From NCBI GenBank assembly GCA_946614255.1, contig CAMOGS010000054.1, forward strand, positions 1 to 29,153: a stretch of DNA of 29,153 nucleotides. Reading direction: 5' to 3'. The stretch comes from UBA3871 sp002392265. GTDB lineage: Bacteria > Bacillota > Clostridia > Peptostreptococcales > Anaerovoracaceae. The notes under the pieces were generated by a model. The model had not been told where the DNA came from. It made no database searches and saw only the letters and a list, made by a program, of their open reading frames with translations. Made by a program: the position numbers and the translations under genes. Below are positions 7,698 through 17,125 of this stretch, piece after piece (the first letter of the stretch is position 1; the number at the start of each line of letters is the position of its first letter).

Positions 7698-10600
7698 ATG
7701 AAAAACAAAGGCTTAGCTCGTAAACTGGTTAGCAGAACAGGAATATTTACCATTTTAATATTCGCTGTTGCACTGGTTGTTCTGAGCTTGGTGCTTTCAT
7801 CACAGGTTAAAAGCACCGCAAACGAAAAGCTTCAGCTCACCGCTGATGCGCTTGCGCAGCAATCTGAAGAATTCTTTGATCTTCACGCTGCAATGACCGA
7901 ACAGTATGCCGCTGACCCTATACTTGTACAGTATATGCAAAGTGTACAGGCAAATCCGACTTACCTCGGTGAAAATCCGATGTGGCCTACTATTCGCGCT
8001 CAGCTTCAGGCAGCGTACAGCATGCATGCCGACACATCCGTCGAGCTTTATGTATCCAGCTGGGCAGTCAACGACATCGCTTCATCGACAGGCGAACTGA
8101 TGAGCGTTGACTATCCTGGTGCTCTTGACATCACGACCCGTTACTGGATGAACGGCCCGAGAGATACTCGTGCTACTGTATTTACCGAACCTTATACAGA
8201 TTCGCAGACAGGAAACGTTGTTTGTACAATAGGTTCTCCTATTTTCGATACTGACGGCACTGTACTCGGTTCCTGCTGTGTTGACTTCTATCTGAACAGC
8301 GTTCGTGATACACTGGCAAGTGCAGAAGTCGGTAAGAACGGTTACAGCATGGTATTCCTTCAGGACGGCACTGTTTTCTATCATCCGAATGAAGAGTTTA
8401 TGGGTCTTGATGCGGACGGCAATGCACAGAACATCTCTGCTTTCAATTTTGATGAAAACCTTGTAAACGCTGTAACTGCCAACGAAGACGGCCAGCTTTT
8501 CAAATTTACCGATGAAAACGGCACAAAGATGGTTGCCGTAACAAGAGTTCTCAAAAATGTAGGATGGACAGTAATTGTTGCCCTTCCGCAGAGAGAGGCT
8601 TATGCAATGGCTCAGAACACCATCATTATCCAGATGGCTATTCTTCTCGTGGCACTCATCGGCATTCTCCTTTCGCTGCTTTTAACAACCAGAAAAGCAA
8701 TTGCACCGGTTACGGAAATCGCTCACCAGGCATCAGACCTCGCTCTTGGAAAGAAGCCTCATGGCGTGCAGAGACGTGATGTGGAAAAGGATGAGGTTGA
8801 TACTCTGATAAATTCCTTCGCTGCACTTATTGATGCAAATAATGAGCAGGCTCACATCCTCGATGAGGTTGCAGCCGGAAATACCGATTTGGAGATTAAT
8901 ATCCGCAGTGAAGAAGATGTTCTCAACATCTCAATGAAAAAGATGGTGGCTACTCTTAATGCACTCGTTGAAGAAACCAATGAGCTCACTCAGAACGCAA
9001 TCCTCGGTAACACTTCCTACAGAGGCGATGCTTCAAAGTTCGTAGGCGGTTATCAGCGCATTGTAGAGGGCTTTAACGCTACTATGGAAGCCGTTATGAC
9101 CGAGATTAACATCGTTGCAAATGTTTCCGCAGCTCTCGGACGCGGCGAAGTTCCTGAGATCAGCAACAACTCGCAGGGTGACTATGCTGAAATCATGAAC
9201 GCATTAAAGGGTGCCGTTGACAACATTAAGACTCTCGTAGAAGACACTCAAAAGGTTGCAGAGGCGGCAAGAAACGAAGACTACACAGTCAGAGCAGATG
9301 CCGATAAGTACGGCGGCGAATTCAAAAGAGCTGTTGAAGGTATCAACAATACACTCGAAATCATGGCCGACAAAAAGCTCTGGTACGAGACAATGCTCGA
9401 CGGTGTTCCTATTATGCTCCAGACAATAGACCACAACGGCAACTGGACATTTGTCAACTACCCTCTCGCAAATCACTTTATCGACAGAGGCCTCTTCGAG
9501 AAGCCGTCGCAGATGGAAGGCAAACCTGCACTTCTCGACGGAAAAGACTTCTCAGGTGTTCCTGAGCTTCTCGCAGGCAAGGCTGAGATTAACTACAGCT
9601 TTGACGGTAAGGAATATATCAGAATCACAAAATCACTTATCGACGAAGAAGGAAACGACAGAGGATATATATGCGTATTCGAGGATGTAACAGGTGTATC
9701 ACGCGCAAACGCATATACAAGCGCTGCTGTTGAAAGACTCAAGGGTAACCTCGAAAATGTTGCACAGGGCCAGTTCACTCTCGTAGAAAACACAATGGTT
9801 CCTGACGAATATCAAAAGGAAGTTGCTGCGCAGTTTGATGCTATCGACGCAAGCATAAACGATATGACAGCCTCCGTAAAACACATCGTCGAAGATGTAA
9901 TGGATATGTCAAACGCTGCTGTTGCGGGCGACCTCGAAAAGAGAATCAACGAAACCGTTCACAAGGGTGAATACGGCGATGTTGCAAGAGGTATCAACTC
10001 CACAGTCGATGCACTGATTAACCCTACATTCGAGGTTATGGAGGTACTCGAAAGAGTTGCGGGCGGTGATCTCGGACACATGGTAACAGGCGATTACAAG
10101 GGCGGTCACGCACAGTCAAAGAACGCCATGAACAAGACCATCACCCAGCTTCGCGGTGTAATCGATGACATCTCATCTACCCTCACCCGCATGGCTGACG
10201 GTGACCTCACAGTTCACATTGATAACAACAGATATATAGGCGATTACGAAGCAATCGGCACCGCACTTGAGACAATCGTTGCAAAGCTCCGCACAGTAAT
10301 GGCAAACCTGACCGAGTCCGCAGCTCAGGTTGCGAACGGTTCAAGACAGCTCTCCGAGGCTGCACAGACCCTTGCAAACGGCTCGACAAAGCAGGCCGCA
10401 GCTGTTCAGGAGCTCACCTCCACTGTCGGCAAAATTGCAGAGCAGACTCAGCACAACGCATCAGATGCACGCGAGGCATCAACACTTGCAAACAGCGTAA
10501 AATCCAGTGCAGAGCGCGGCGACAGCCAGATGAAGGAAATGCTTATCTCCATGGATGAAATCAACGAATCCAGTGCAAACATTTCAAAGATCATCAAGGT

Positions 10601-11192
10601 TATCGACGATATCGCATTCCAGACAAACATCCTCGCACTCAATGCCGCAGTTGAGGCAGCACGTGCAGGCGTACACGGTAAGGGCTTCGCTGTAGTAGCT
10701 GATGAAGTTCGTAGCCTCGCAGCTAAATCCGCAGAGGCTGCATCCGAAACAACAGCTCTCATCGAAGGCTCTGTTGCAAAGGTTAACGCAGGTACAAAAA
10801 TCGCAAATGAAACTGCAGAAGCTCTTGCTGAAATCGTTGAAGGCATCAGCAAAGCCGCTGACCTCGTTGGCGGCATAGCAGAGGCTTCTTCCAACCAGGC
10901 AACCGGCATCAACGAAGTTAACAAGGGTATTGAAGAAGTATCCATCGTTATTCAGAGTAACTCAGCTACTTCAGAAGAATCGGCTGCATCATCCGAAGAG
11001 CTCTACGGACAGGCTGATATGCTCAAGAAGCTCGTTGCTCAGTTCAAGCTCAGCGACAAGCCTCAGTACCAGCCAAAGAGCATTACAGGCCCTACATCGG
11101 CCCCTGCTGTTCCGTCGACACCTGCTCCGAAGTTTGAGGAAAAGCCTGAAATTAACATTTCACTGGACTTTGATGTAAATGACAAATACTGA
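7698..11192 (+). CDS. Large methyl-accepting chemotaxis protein (Cache, repeated HAMP-like modules, PAS)
   Basis: This is a transmembrane chemoreceptor signalling to CheA/CheW. The 1164 residues are about twice the usual size. Order: transmembrane helix near 15-35; extracellular Cache-type sensor about 40-300 (ARATVFTEPYTDSQTG is typical); second membrane helix about 308-332; HAMP; further HAMP-like modules with motifs such as AAGNTDLEI and VAGDLEKRINE; a PAS-like domain about 561-671 (LWYETMLDGVPIMLQTID); more HAMP-like modules (VAGGDLGHMV, MADGDLTVHID); and the cytoplasmic signalling hairpin about 868-1117 with its conserved tip IDDIAFQTNILALNAAVEAA near 967. The ATG at 7698 has an AAGGAGGA site. 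It ends at a shared terminator. The ligand cannot be predicted. A second receptor of the same build is encoded at 18561-21938. Confidence 0.94.
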   Translation: MKNKGLARKLVSRTGIFTILIFAVALVVLSLVLSSQVKSTANEKLQLTADALAQQSEEFFDLHAAMTEQYAADPILVQYMQSVQANPTYLGENPMWPTIRAQLQAAYSMHADTSVELYVSSWAVNDIASSTGELMSVDYPGALDITTRYWMNGPRDTRATVFTEPYTDSQTGNVVCTIGSPIFDTDGTVLGSCCVDFYLNSVRDTLASAEVGKNGYSMVFLQDGTVFYHPNEEFMGLDADGNAQNISAFNFDENLVNAVTANEDGQLFKFTDENGTKMVAVTRVLKNVGWTVIVALPQREAYAMAQNTIIIQMAILLVALIGILLSLLLTTRKAIAPVTEIAHQASDLALGKKPHGVQRRDVEKDEVDTLINSFAALIDANNEQAHILDEVAAGNTDLEINIRSEEDVLNISMKKMVATLNALVEETNELTQNAILGNTSYRGDASKFVGGYQRIVEGFNATMEAVMTEINIVANVSAALGRGEVPEISNNSQGDYAEIMNALKGAVDNIKTLVEDTQKVAEAARNEDYTVRADADKYGGEFKRAVEGINNTLEIMADKKLWYETMLDGVPIMLQTIDHNGNWTFVNYPLANHFIDRGLFEKPSQMEGKPALLDGKDFSGVPELLAGKAEINYSFDGKEYIRITKSLIDEEGNDRGYICVFEDVTGVSRANAYTSAAVERLKGNLENVAQGQFTLVENTMVPDEYQKEVAAQFDAIDASINDMTASVKHIVEDVMDMSNAAVAGDLEKRINETVHKGEYGDVARGINSTVDALINPTFEVMEVLERVAGGDLGHMVTGDYKGGHAQSKNAMNKTITQLRGVIDDISSTLTRMADGDLTVHIDNNRYIGDYEAIGTALETIVAKLRTVMANLTESAAQVANGSRQLSEAAQTLANGSTKQAAAVQELTSTVGKIAEQTQHNASDAREASTLANSVKSSAERGDSQMKEMLISMDEINESSANISKIIKVIDDIAFQTNILALNAAVEAARAGVHGKGFAVVADEVRSLAAKSAEAASETTALIEGSVAKVNAGTKIANETAEALAEIVEGISKAADLVGGIAEASSNQATGINEVNKGIEEVSIVIQSNSATSEESAASSEELYGQADMLKKLVAQFKLSDKPQYQPKSITGPTSAPAVPSTPAPKFEEKPEINISLDFDVNDKY

Positions 11193-11228
11193 TTAGCTGC
11201 CGTGGTAAACCGATTAAAACAATAAAAA

Positions 11229-11260
11229 AGCTGCACCGAAAGGTGCAGCTGATTTTTTTT
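11229..11260. terminator. Bidirectional intrinsic terminator between chemoreceptor and ispH-S1
   Basis: A perfect 9-bp stem AGCTGCACC-GAAA-GGTGCAGCT (11229-11250) is followed by T8 on the plus strand (11253-11260) and, on the minus strand, by a T run complementary to AATAAAAAA (11221-11229). It can end both converging genes. Confidence 0.9.
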
Positions 11261-11269
11261 ACTCTATGC

Positions 11270-13243
11270 TTATTCTTCAACAGGGGCAGCTTCCTCTGCA
11301 GGTTCTTCAGCAGGTGCTTCAGCTTCTGCAGGAGCTTCGATAGTAGCCTTTATGCTCAGGGAGATTCTCTTTCTCTCTGTGTCGATATCAAGAATCTGAG
11401 CGCTTACTTCCTGGCCAACGCTGATTTCGTCAGCGATGTTTGTAACTCTCTTGTGAGCCACTTCGGAAATATGAACAAGTCCGTCAAGACCCGGTTCTAA
11501 TTCTACGAATGCGCCGTATTCCTTTATCTGAACTACCTTGCCTGTTACGACCTGACCGATCTGATACTTTTCGTTGATTACAGACCATGGTTCAGGAGTA
11601 TTCTGCTTGAGTCCGAGGGAAATCTTTCCCTTTTCTGCGTTCATTGAAAGGATTTTTACGCTGATCTTTTCGCCGATTGAAAGGACTTCCTGTGGATGCT
11701 TTAACTTGCCCCAGGAAATCTCTGAAATGTGAAGAAGTCCGTCAACTCCGCCGATATCTACGAATGCGCCGTAATCGGTGAATCTCATTACCTTACCTTC
11801 TACAACATCGCCTACGCTGAGCTTGCTCCAGAGTTCTTCGATTCTCTTTGCTCTCTCGTCAGCAACAACAATCTTGTGCGAGAAAACAGCCTTGCCCTTT
11901 GCCTTGTCGACCTTTGTAACTCTGATGTCGAGGTTCTGACCGATATACTCGTCAGCGTTCTCGATGAATCTGTCAGCCAGCTGTGAAAGCGGAATAAAGC
12001 CTGTTACTTCTTTGTAGCCTGCGATTACACCGCCGTTTACGGCTCTGATAACCTTTACGTTAAGGATTGATTTATTTTCAAGAGCTTCGTTTAATTCATC
12101 CCAATGCTCGTTGATTTCAAGCTTTTTCTTTGACAGGATAATATCGCCATCATCAGTTCTGATAACCTTAGCCTGGATTTCGTCTCCCTCTTTAAATAAA
12201 TCAGTTAATTTCTGGTTCTCTTCCATGGAAACTTCATCCTTAGGAATGATACCATCCTTCTTGCAACCTAAGTTAACGATAACCTCTTTTTCAGTTACCT
12301 GAAGGACCTTACCCTGTACGGAATCACCTGTACGAGGTAATCTTAATGATTTTTCGATGTCTTCCATGAAGTCGGACATACTCATGTTTTCAGTGATAAT
12401 CTCACTCATGTTAGCAATAACCTCCTCGATTGCACTTTCAGGTGTCGATGCACCTGCCGCAATTCCAATTTTATCAGATAATTTACATCTTTTCAATGGT
12501 AAATCGTTAATATTTTCGATAAAATACGCATTTTTACAATATTTTGCGGCTATTTCATATAGTTTCTTACTGTTTGAGCTGTTTTTTCCCCCGATAACAA
12601 TCATAACATCAACTGATTTTGCTATCTCGGCAGTACTAATTTGCCGTTCCGAGGTGGCGCTACATATTGTATTCACCACGTCCAAATTTGGATTGTTTCT
12701 GCTCAAAATGGCAACCAGCTTTTCGAAGTGTTCTATGCGACTGGTCGTCTGCGCTACAACGTAAAGATTATCAGCCTTCACAGCCTCTGCCTCTTCTTCC
12801 GTATTTATTATGATTGCAGAGTTTTCACACCAGCCGTTTATGCCCTTCACCTCGGGATGCTTTTCGTCGCCGATGATAACGCATTTCTTGCCTGCAGCAT
12901 ATGCTTCCTTAACATGTTTGTGGATTTTTGCCACGAACGGACATGTGGCATCAACCAGACTTATCCCCCTGCTTCCCGCCTCTTTATAAAATGCTTCCGG
13001 CATGCCATGTGCCCTTATCAGAACCGTGTCTCCTGCCTTTGCTTCATCGAGACTTTCTATTGCCGAAAGTCCTCTGCGTCTTAGATCCTCGGTTACATCG
13101 GCATTGTGCACCAGTTGCCCACAGGTATAGATATTGCCCGTTTTGCCCGCATCCTTTTCTTTTATCAGCTTTTCGGCTGCCTTTACCGCTTCTCTGACTC
13201 CGAAACAAAAGCCCGAGTTTTTTGCTCTGATTATTTCAGCCAT
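11270..13243 (-). CDS. ispH: 4-hydroxy-3-methylbut-2-enyl diphosphate reductase fused to four S1 RNA-binding domains
   Basis: The N-terminal half (about 1-285) is IspH/LytB, the last enzyme of the MEP isoprenoid pathway, a 4Fe-4S protein making IPP and DMAPP. The three cluster cysteines are visible: Cys13 (SGFCFGVREAV), Cys101 (DATCPFV) and Cys194 (TICSATSERQ). His46, His79 (RAHG), His129 and Glu131 (HPEV) are also in place. The C-terminal half (about 305-632) has four S1 OB-fold domains as in ribosomal protein S1; the third and fourth carry the best motifs (DYGAFVDIGGVDGLLHIS and EYGAFVELEPGLDGLVHIS). A tail rich in Ala, Glu and Pro follows. This fusion is known from Clostridia. The start overlaps the rarA stop as TAATG, behind a GGGGGAAAG site. 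Confidence 0.95.
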   Translation of the reverse strand: MAEIIRAKNSGFCFGVREAVKAAEKLIKEKDAGKTGNIYTCGQLVHNADVTEDLRRRGLSAIESLDEAKAGDTVLIRAHGMPEAFYKEAGSRGISLVDATCPFVAKIHKHVKEAYAAGKKCVIIGDEKHPEVKGINGWCENSAIIINTEEEAEAVKADNLYVVAQTTSRIEHFEKLVAILSRNNPNLDVVNTICSATSERQISTAEIAKSVDVMIVIGGKNSSNSKKLYEIAAKYCKNAYFIENINDLPLKRCKLSDKIGIAAGASTPESAIEEVIANMSEIITENMSMSDFMEDIEKSLRLPRTGDSVQGKVLQVTEKEVIVNLGCKKDGIIPKDEVSMEENQKLTDLFKEGDEIQAKVIRTDDGDIILSKKKLEINEHWDELNEALENKSILNVKVIRAVNGGVIAGYKEVTGFIPLSQLADRFIENADEYIGQNLDIRVTKVDKAKGKAVFSHKIVVADERAKRIEELWSKLSVGDVVEGKVMRFTDYGAFVDIGGVDGLLHISEISWGKLKHPQEVLSIGEKISVKILSMNAEKGKISLGLKQNTPEPWSVINEKYQIGQVVTGKVVQIKEYGAFVELEPGLDGLVHISEVAHKRVTNIADEISVGQEVSAQILDIDTERKRISLSIKATIEAPAEAEAPAEEPAEEAAPVEE

Positions 13244-14538
13244 TATTTATTTCTTTCCCCCTTCTTTTTTGCGTTTGGCAGACTTTCGAGAAACTTCTTG
13301 AAAGCAGCCTCATTTCCGTTTTCTGTCGGCTCGTAATAACGCACGCCTTCCTTATAAAGATTATCCGGAAGGTACTGCTGGTCCACATAGCCACCGTATG
13401 AATGCGGATATTTATAATCAAGACCTATGCCACGCTTTGCGGCCCCACCGTAGTGGGCGTCTTTTAAATGCAGCGGCACATCATCGATTTTGCGGCTGCG
13501 AAGATCCGCAAGGGCTTTGTTTAGAGCTTCGTTTGCAGCATTTGATTTAGGACAGGAAGCAAGCAGCACCACCGCCTGAGCGAGGTTTATCTGCGCTTCC
13601 GGATAGCCTATCATCTGTGCCGCCTGAATACAGGATGTCACAATGGAGATTGCATGTGGATATGCCATGCCTATGTCCTCTGATGCCATTACCATCAGCC
13701 TGCGTCCGATCATCATGATATCCGCGCCTCCTTCAATCAGCCGCGCCAGATAATGAACTGCGGCATCGGGATCCGAGCCTCTGACGGATTTCTGAAGTGC
13801 CGACAGCAGATTGTATCTGTCCTCAGATCGGTCGTAAAAGAAGACCTGACGCTGCATAGCCTCCTGCACCAGCTTTTGATCCAAAAGCTGTCCCTCGTTC
13901 AAATTTTCAGCTATAAAGCCTATCGTGTCGAGTGCGACTCTCGCATCGCCCCCCGACATTTGAGCAAGCACATCTATCGCCTTTTCATCATAGTTTACGC
14001 CTAGACATCCGAGTCCCTTCTCTTTGTCATTTAATGCACGCAGAATTATTGTTTTGACATCATTTTCCGTCAGATGATGAAACTCATAGATATTGCGAAC
14101 CCGGCTTAGAATTGCGTTATTTACGCTGAAGTAAGGGTTTTCGGTAGTAGAACCTATAAAACGTATTACCCCCTCCTCCAAAGCCGCCAAAAGTGAATCC
14201 TGCTGCAGCTTGTTCCAGCGATGAACCTCGTCTACATACACATAGGTTGTCGAGCTTTCAAGTCCGTAGAATTTCACCTTTGCAGCTTCTATTATTTCCT
14301 TCAGCTCCTTTGTACCCGTCGTCGATGCGTTAATCTCTTTGAAATCGGCATCAAGCTCACGCGCAATTATCCTCGCCAGCGTTGTTTTACCCGTACCTGA
14401 CGGACCAAAGAATATGGCCGAGTCAAAGCTCTTGTTCTTTATGGAATTGTATAAAAGCGACCCCGGATACATAAAGTGCGACTGCCCTACAAACTCGTCG
14501 AGTGTCTGAGGTCTGAGTTTTGTCGAAAGTGGTATCAT
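13243..14538 (-). CDS. rarA: Replication-associated recombination protein A (RarA/MgsA AAA+ ATPase)
   Basis: RarA is a clamp-loader-like AAA+ ATPase acting at stalled replication forks. The protein has 431 residues, typical length. Walker A GPSGTGKTT is at 45-53, Walker B YVDEVHRWNKLQQD near 103-116, and sensor 1 FIGSTTENPYFSVN near 130-143. The C-terminal tetramerisation region includes SEDIGMAYP, and the end carries YKYPHSYGGYVDQQYLP, typical of the family. The ATG at 14538 has a TAGGAGA site and its own promoter. It overlaps the downstream ispH-S1 gene by one base, so the two are co-transcribed. Confidence 0.96.
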   Translation of the reverse strand: MIPLSTKLRPQTLDEFVGQSHFMYPGSLLYNSIKNKSFDSAIFFGPSGTGKTTLARIIARELDADFKEINASTTGTKELKEIIEAAKVKFYGLESSTTYVYVDEVHRWNKLQQDSLLAALEEGVIRFIGSTTENPYFSVNNAILSRVRNIYEFHHLTENDVKTIILRALNDKEKGLGCLGVNYDEKAIDVLAQMSGGDARVALDTIGFIAENLNEGQLLDQKLVQEAMQRQVFFYDRSEDRYNLLSALQKSVRGSDPDAAVHYLARLIEGGADIMMIGRRLMVMASEDIGMAYPHAISIVTSCIQAAQMIGYPEAQINLAQAVVLLASCPKSNAANEALNKALADLRSRKIDDVPLHLKDAHYGGAAKRGIGLDYKYPHSYGGYVDQQYLPDNLYKEGVRYYEPTENGNEAAFKKFLESLPNAKKKGERNK

Positions 14539-14559
14539 GATATATCTCCTACGAGAGAT

Positions 14560-14588
14560 ATTATAAACGAATCCACTGCTTCGGGCAA
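14560..14588 (-). promoter_or_regulatory. rarA-ispH promoter
   Basis: Read on the minus strand: TTGCCC (14588-14583), 17-nt spacer, TATAAT (14565-14560), ending 21 nt before the rarA ATG. A short hairpin with arms ATCTCTCGT and AGGAGAT lies between the promoter and the start and includes the ribosome binding site. Confidence 0.65.
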
Positions 14589-14596
14589 GCGCGAGG

Positions 14597-15172
14597 TTAC
14601 TCCATACCGCAGAGCCTTGCCTCTCTTTTTAATTTGATAATATGCCCCATCAGACCGCAAAGGCTGCAGTTTGAATTTAAAAAGCCAAGCGTGTTTCCCA
14701 GATAGCATTCAAGGTTCCTGTTTGATGTCTTTTCTTTGATTTCGTTAATTAATTTCTTAACTTTGCTATTAATTATTTTGCTAAATTCATACTTTTCTAT
14801 CTCATCGATTGCCTGCATTTCACCATTTTCAAGGCTATTGCAATCCACCTCGAGCAAGAGTTTGGCTTCATCGTAAAATTTGATATTACCCCCCTCATAA
14901 TCTGCCTTCAAATACACATTCGAAGCGCTTATTTTTATTATTTCAGGACCTATCATATACTCGGAAGCCGTCAAAAGTGCTCTCACCGTTTTCTCAATGC
15001 AGTCATAAACTTTGAAGGTTGTAAGCATATCCGCTGCCTCGGAAAGAGCCACATATCCCGATGTATCGTACACTGTTTTTTCCGTTTCGCCCGCTTTTAC
15101 AAACGACATCGGAATAAATATATCCTCGGGCATTACATTTATCATATGCTTTATGTACTCCGGTATTTTCAT
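14597..15172 (-). CDS. Uncharacterised protein resembling the DUF6382 N-terminal domain
   Basis: The 191-residue protein has no signal peptide or membrane helix. Residues about 34-110 (VYDTSGYVALSEA, then LLTASEYMIGPEIIKISASN, VYLKAD, GGNIKFYDE) resemble the fold-like pattern of DUF6382. That domain sits at the N-terminus of FHA proteins in clostridial Tad/pilus loci. No FHA domain follows here; instead there is a lysine-rich segment and a C-terminus with Cys-x2-Cys-rich NSNCSLCGLMGH and a final Cys. It is the last gene of the pilin cassette, and its GAGGTGA ribosome binding site overlaps the stop of the upstream gene. DUF6382 is a resemblance seen by eye. The existence of the gene is well supported; its function is unknown. 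Confidence 0.82.
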   Translation of the reverse strand: MKIPEYIKHMINVMPEDIFIPMSFVKAGETEKTVYDTSGYVALSEAADMLTTFKVYDCIEKTVRALLTASEYMIGPEIIKISASNVYLKADYEGGNIKFYDEAKLLLEVDCNSLENGEMQAIDEIEKYEFSKIINSKVKKLINEIKEKTSNRNLECYLGNTLGFLNSNCSLCGLMGHIIKLKREARLCGME

Positions 15173-15180
15173 TTTTCACC

Positions 15181-15948
15181 TCAGTTTCCCACATATCCGC
15201 CGCATACCTTGCAGGGAGTGTATCCTTTTGCCTCCGCATCGCTTTTATCCATACTCATCACGTAGCTTTCCACAAGTCCACAGCTCGCCCTATGATATTT
15301 GCTGCCTTCGGATTTAAAGCAGTACACCACCGATCCGTTTGGAAGCCCCGCAGCACTGCACAGCTTGCACGGGCTGTATTTCAGCTTTACCCCCTGTGTG
15401 AGCAGCATCTGCCTCGGAGTCCTTTGTACAAAGCTGCATGCAGGGGTGTGGTATCTCTCGCCTGCCTTTGGAAAAACCCAGACCTCACGGTAAACTTCAG
15501 GTTCCTCGGGGCTTTCAAAGCTCGCACTGCTGTTATCCTTTCCCACAAATGGCCGAAAAACCACGGCAAAGCCTGCCGGAGCTGTGCTGCCCGTTCCGAC
15601 ATCGATGTGCACGGGAAGCCCCACAGAAAGTGATATCTTCCACCTTTTCACGCTGTCTGCCATGGGAAAAGGAAACTGCGGCATCACGCTTGAAACATCT
15701 GCCGACTCTACATGTGAAAGCTCTGTCTCCAGCCTTTCTTCAAGCTTGCCCGGGCCTTCCGGGGCTGCAGCGGGAGTGTACATGTCACGCATCAGCGTTT
15801 TTGTCTCGTCCATGGCAATTACGTAAGCCTTTTCGCAAAGCATGCCATACTTTATCATAAAGCACAGACTGCACAGGCCTATGATTAAAACAGGCATAAA
15901 TATGGCAGCTTCGACGATAATATAGCCCTTTTTAGTACGTGTGAACAT
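15181..15948 (-). CDS. TadE-like pseudopilin with two His/Cys metal-binding-type motifs
   Basis: The N-terminus (MFTRTKKGYIIVEAAIFMPV) is a TadE-type prepilin-like segment: basic head, Gly, then Glu at +5, and a single membrane helix near 9-31. The start at 15948 is preferred over 15984 because it directly precedes this motif and has a GGGAGGGAA site. The C-terminal third holds two related modules, near residues 158-205 and 207-253. Each has the pattern Y-H-x3-C, about 25-30 residues, P-C-K-x-C: YHTPAC with SPCKLC, and YHRASC with TPCKVC. This resembles small Ada-type zinc-binding modules seen at the ends of secreted proteins. The remaining middle part is not recognised. The gene overlaps the end of the upstream gene by 17 nt. 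Confidence 0.85.
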   Translation of the reverse strand: MFTRTKKGYIIVEAAIFMPVLIIGLCSLCFMIKYGMLCEKAYVIAMDETKTLMRDMYTPAAAPEGPGKLEERLETELSHVESADVSSVMPQFPFPMADSVKRWKISLSVGLPVHIDVGTGSTAPAGFAVVFRPFVGKDNSSASFESPEEPEVYREVWVFPKAGERYHTPACSFVQRTPRQMLLTQGVKLKYSPCKLCSAAGLPNGSVVYCFKSEGSKYHRASCGLVESYVMSMDKSDAEAKGYTPCKVCGGYVGN

Positions 15949-17125
15949 AAGAGTATTCCCTCCCATCCACATCGGCACTGACATGAAACCCCGTATAAAA
16001 TTCCTTTAGCAGGAGGCTGCTGTTATAGGACGCCCTGAGGTTTAACTGGATCAGATCCATTGTTCTGACCAGCTTCGTTTCTCTGTCCTCGAGGTAAAGA
16101 AGCATCATCAGATAGTCCTCATATTCCTGCCCCTTTTTATCAACCGGCTCTGTATAGTTTTCTCCGCCGAATATCATCTTTACGGCATTTTCAAGGCTCA
16201 GCGCCCACTGCTGTTTAGTTTTGTATAGAGCTACCTTTTTTCCGTCAAGCAGCATGTTTACATCGTTTTCACTTTCTGCAGAAGCCCAAAGTGCAACGAT
16301 TACGGCAGTCCCGACCACCGACGCTCCCGGGGGCAGCGTTGCAATGTATTTTTCTATTGCTGCCATCTTTGAGGGATCTGCGGCGATATGCGCAGCGTTA
16401 AGCGGCTCTCTGAGGGCAAAAATTCGCTCTCTGACGTGCTTTAACCCTGCTGCCTCATCAAGTTTACCTGAAAGGACATACTCCACCTCATAATCGAAAT
16501 AGGCGTATCTGGAGCGAGGCCTTTCAAACCTGCTGCCAAAGGTTTCTATAATGTATTTGTTCTCAAAATACGTATTCGAGACCTTATCCGCGACTGCCCC
16601 GTTTACATCAAAGCCTTCAAGATTTATCAGCTTTAGATTTTTCCCCTGGGAAGGCAGGCTGCGAATCATCGCTTCATTTTTTACGGAGTGCGTCGCAAGC
16701 GCAGCCTTCCCCCTGCACTCGACATATGACACTCCCGCAGCGCAGAGCTTTCCTGCTGCCACAGCCTGCTCCCCGAATATGTCAGGCTTTGTTATCGCAT
16801 ACTCCGCATTTTGTGCGCGAACGCTCACCTCATCGACTCTAAACGGCTTTATGCACTCGGAAAGATTCAGCTCTATATAATTTTCAAGTTTATTTTCGAT
16901 ATCATTTTCACTGTTTTTGTACGCAAATATCTGATAATCATTTTTCAGCCTCCTGTCGAATTCCGAGAGCACAGACCTGCAGCCGATGTTCAGCGCCGCA
17001 TCACAGGCAGCCGTTTTGAGATTCGCAAATACCGCATTACCAATGACGGTGCAAGCTGCTATCACAGTAGTCCCTATCAGCACGATAAAAACTGCTGCAG
17101 CCCCCTTTTTCCCGCATCTATGCAT
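15932..17125 (-). CDS. Secreted membrane-anchored protein of the DUF5702/TadG-like type
   Basis: The 397-residue protein starts with a TadG-like anchor: MHRCGKKGAAAVFIVLIG, a membrane helix near 9-31, then CDAALNIGCRSVLSEFDRRL, with a following KNDYQIFAYK that fits the clostridial DUF5702 pattern (loss of orientation-marking residues and a long extracellular part). No catalytic motif was recognised. It overlaps the preceding TadE-like gene by 49 nt and the next one by 17 nt, so the cassette is tightly packed. The start at 17125 has only a weak GGGG ribosome binding site; coupling to the upstream gene may supply ribosomes. TadG-like proteins are minor pseudopilins or surface proteins; the role here is inference. 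Confidence 0.83.
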   Translation of the reverse strand: MHRCGKKGAAAVFIVLIGTTVIAACTVIGNAVFANLKTAACDAALNIGCRSVLSEFDRRLKNDYQIFAYKNSENDIENKLENYIELNLSECIKPFRVDEVSVRAQNAEYAITKPDIFGEQAVAAGKLCAAGVSYVECRGKAALATHSVKNEAMIRSLPSQGKNLKLINLEGFDVNGAVADKVSNTYFENKYIIETFGSRFERPRSRYAYFDYEVEYVLSGKLDEAAGLKHVRERIFALREPLNAAHIAADPSKMAAIEKYIATLPPGASVVGTAVIVALWASAESENDVNMLLDGKKVALYKTKQQWALSLENAVKMIFGGENYTEPVDKKGQEYEDYLMMLLYLEDRETKLVRTMDLIQLNLRASYNSSLLLKEFYTGFHVSADVDGREYSYVHTY

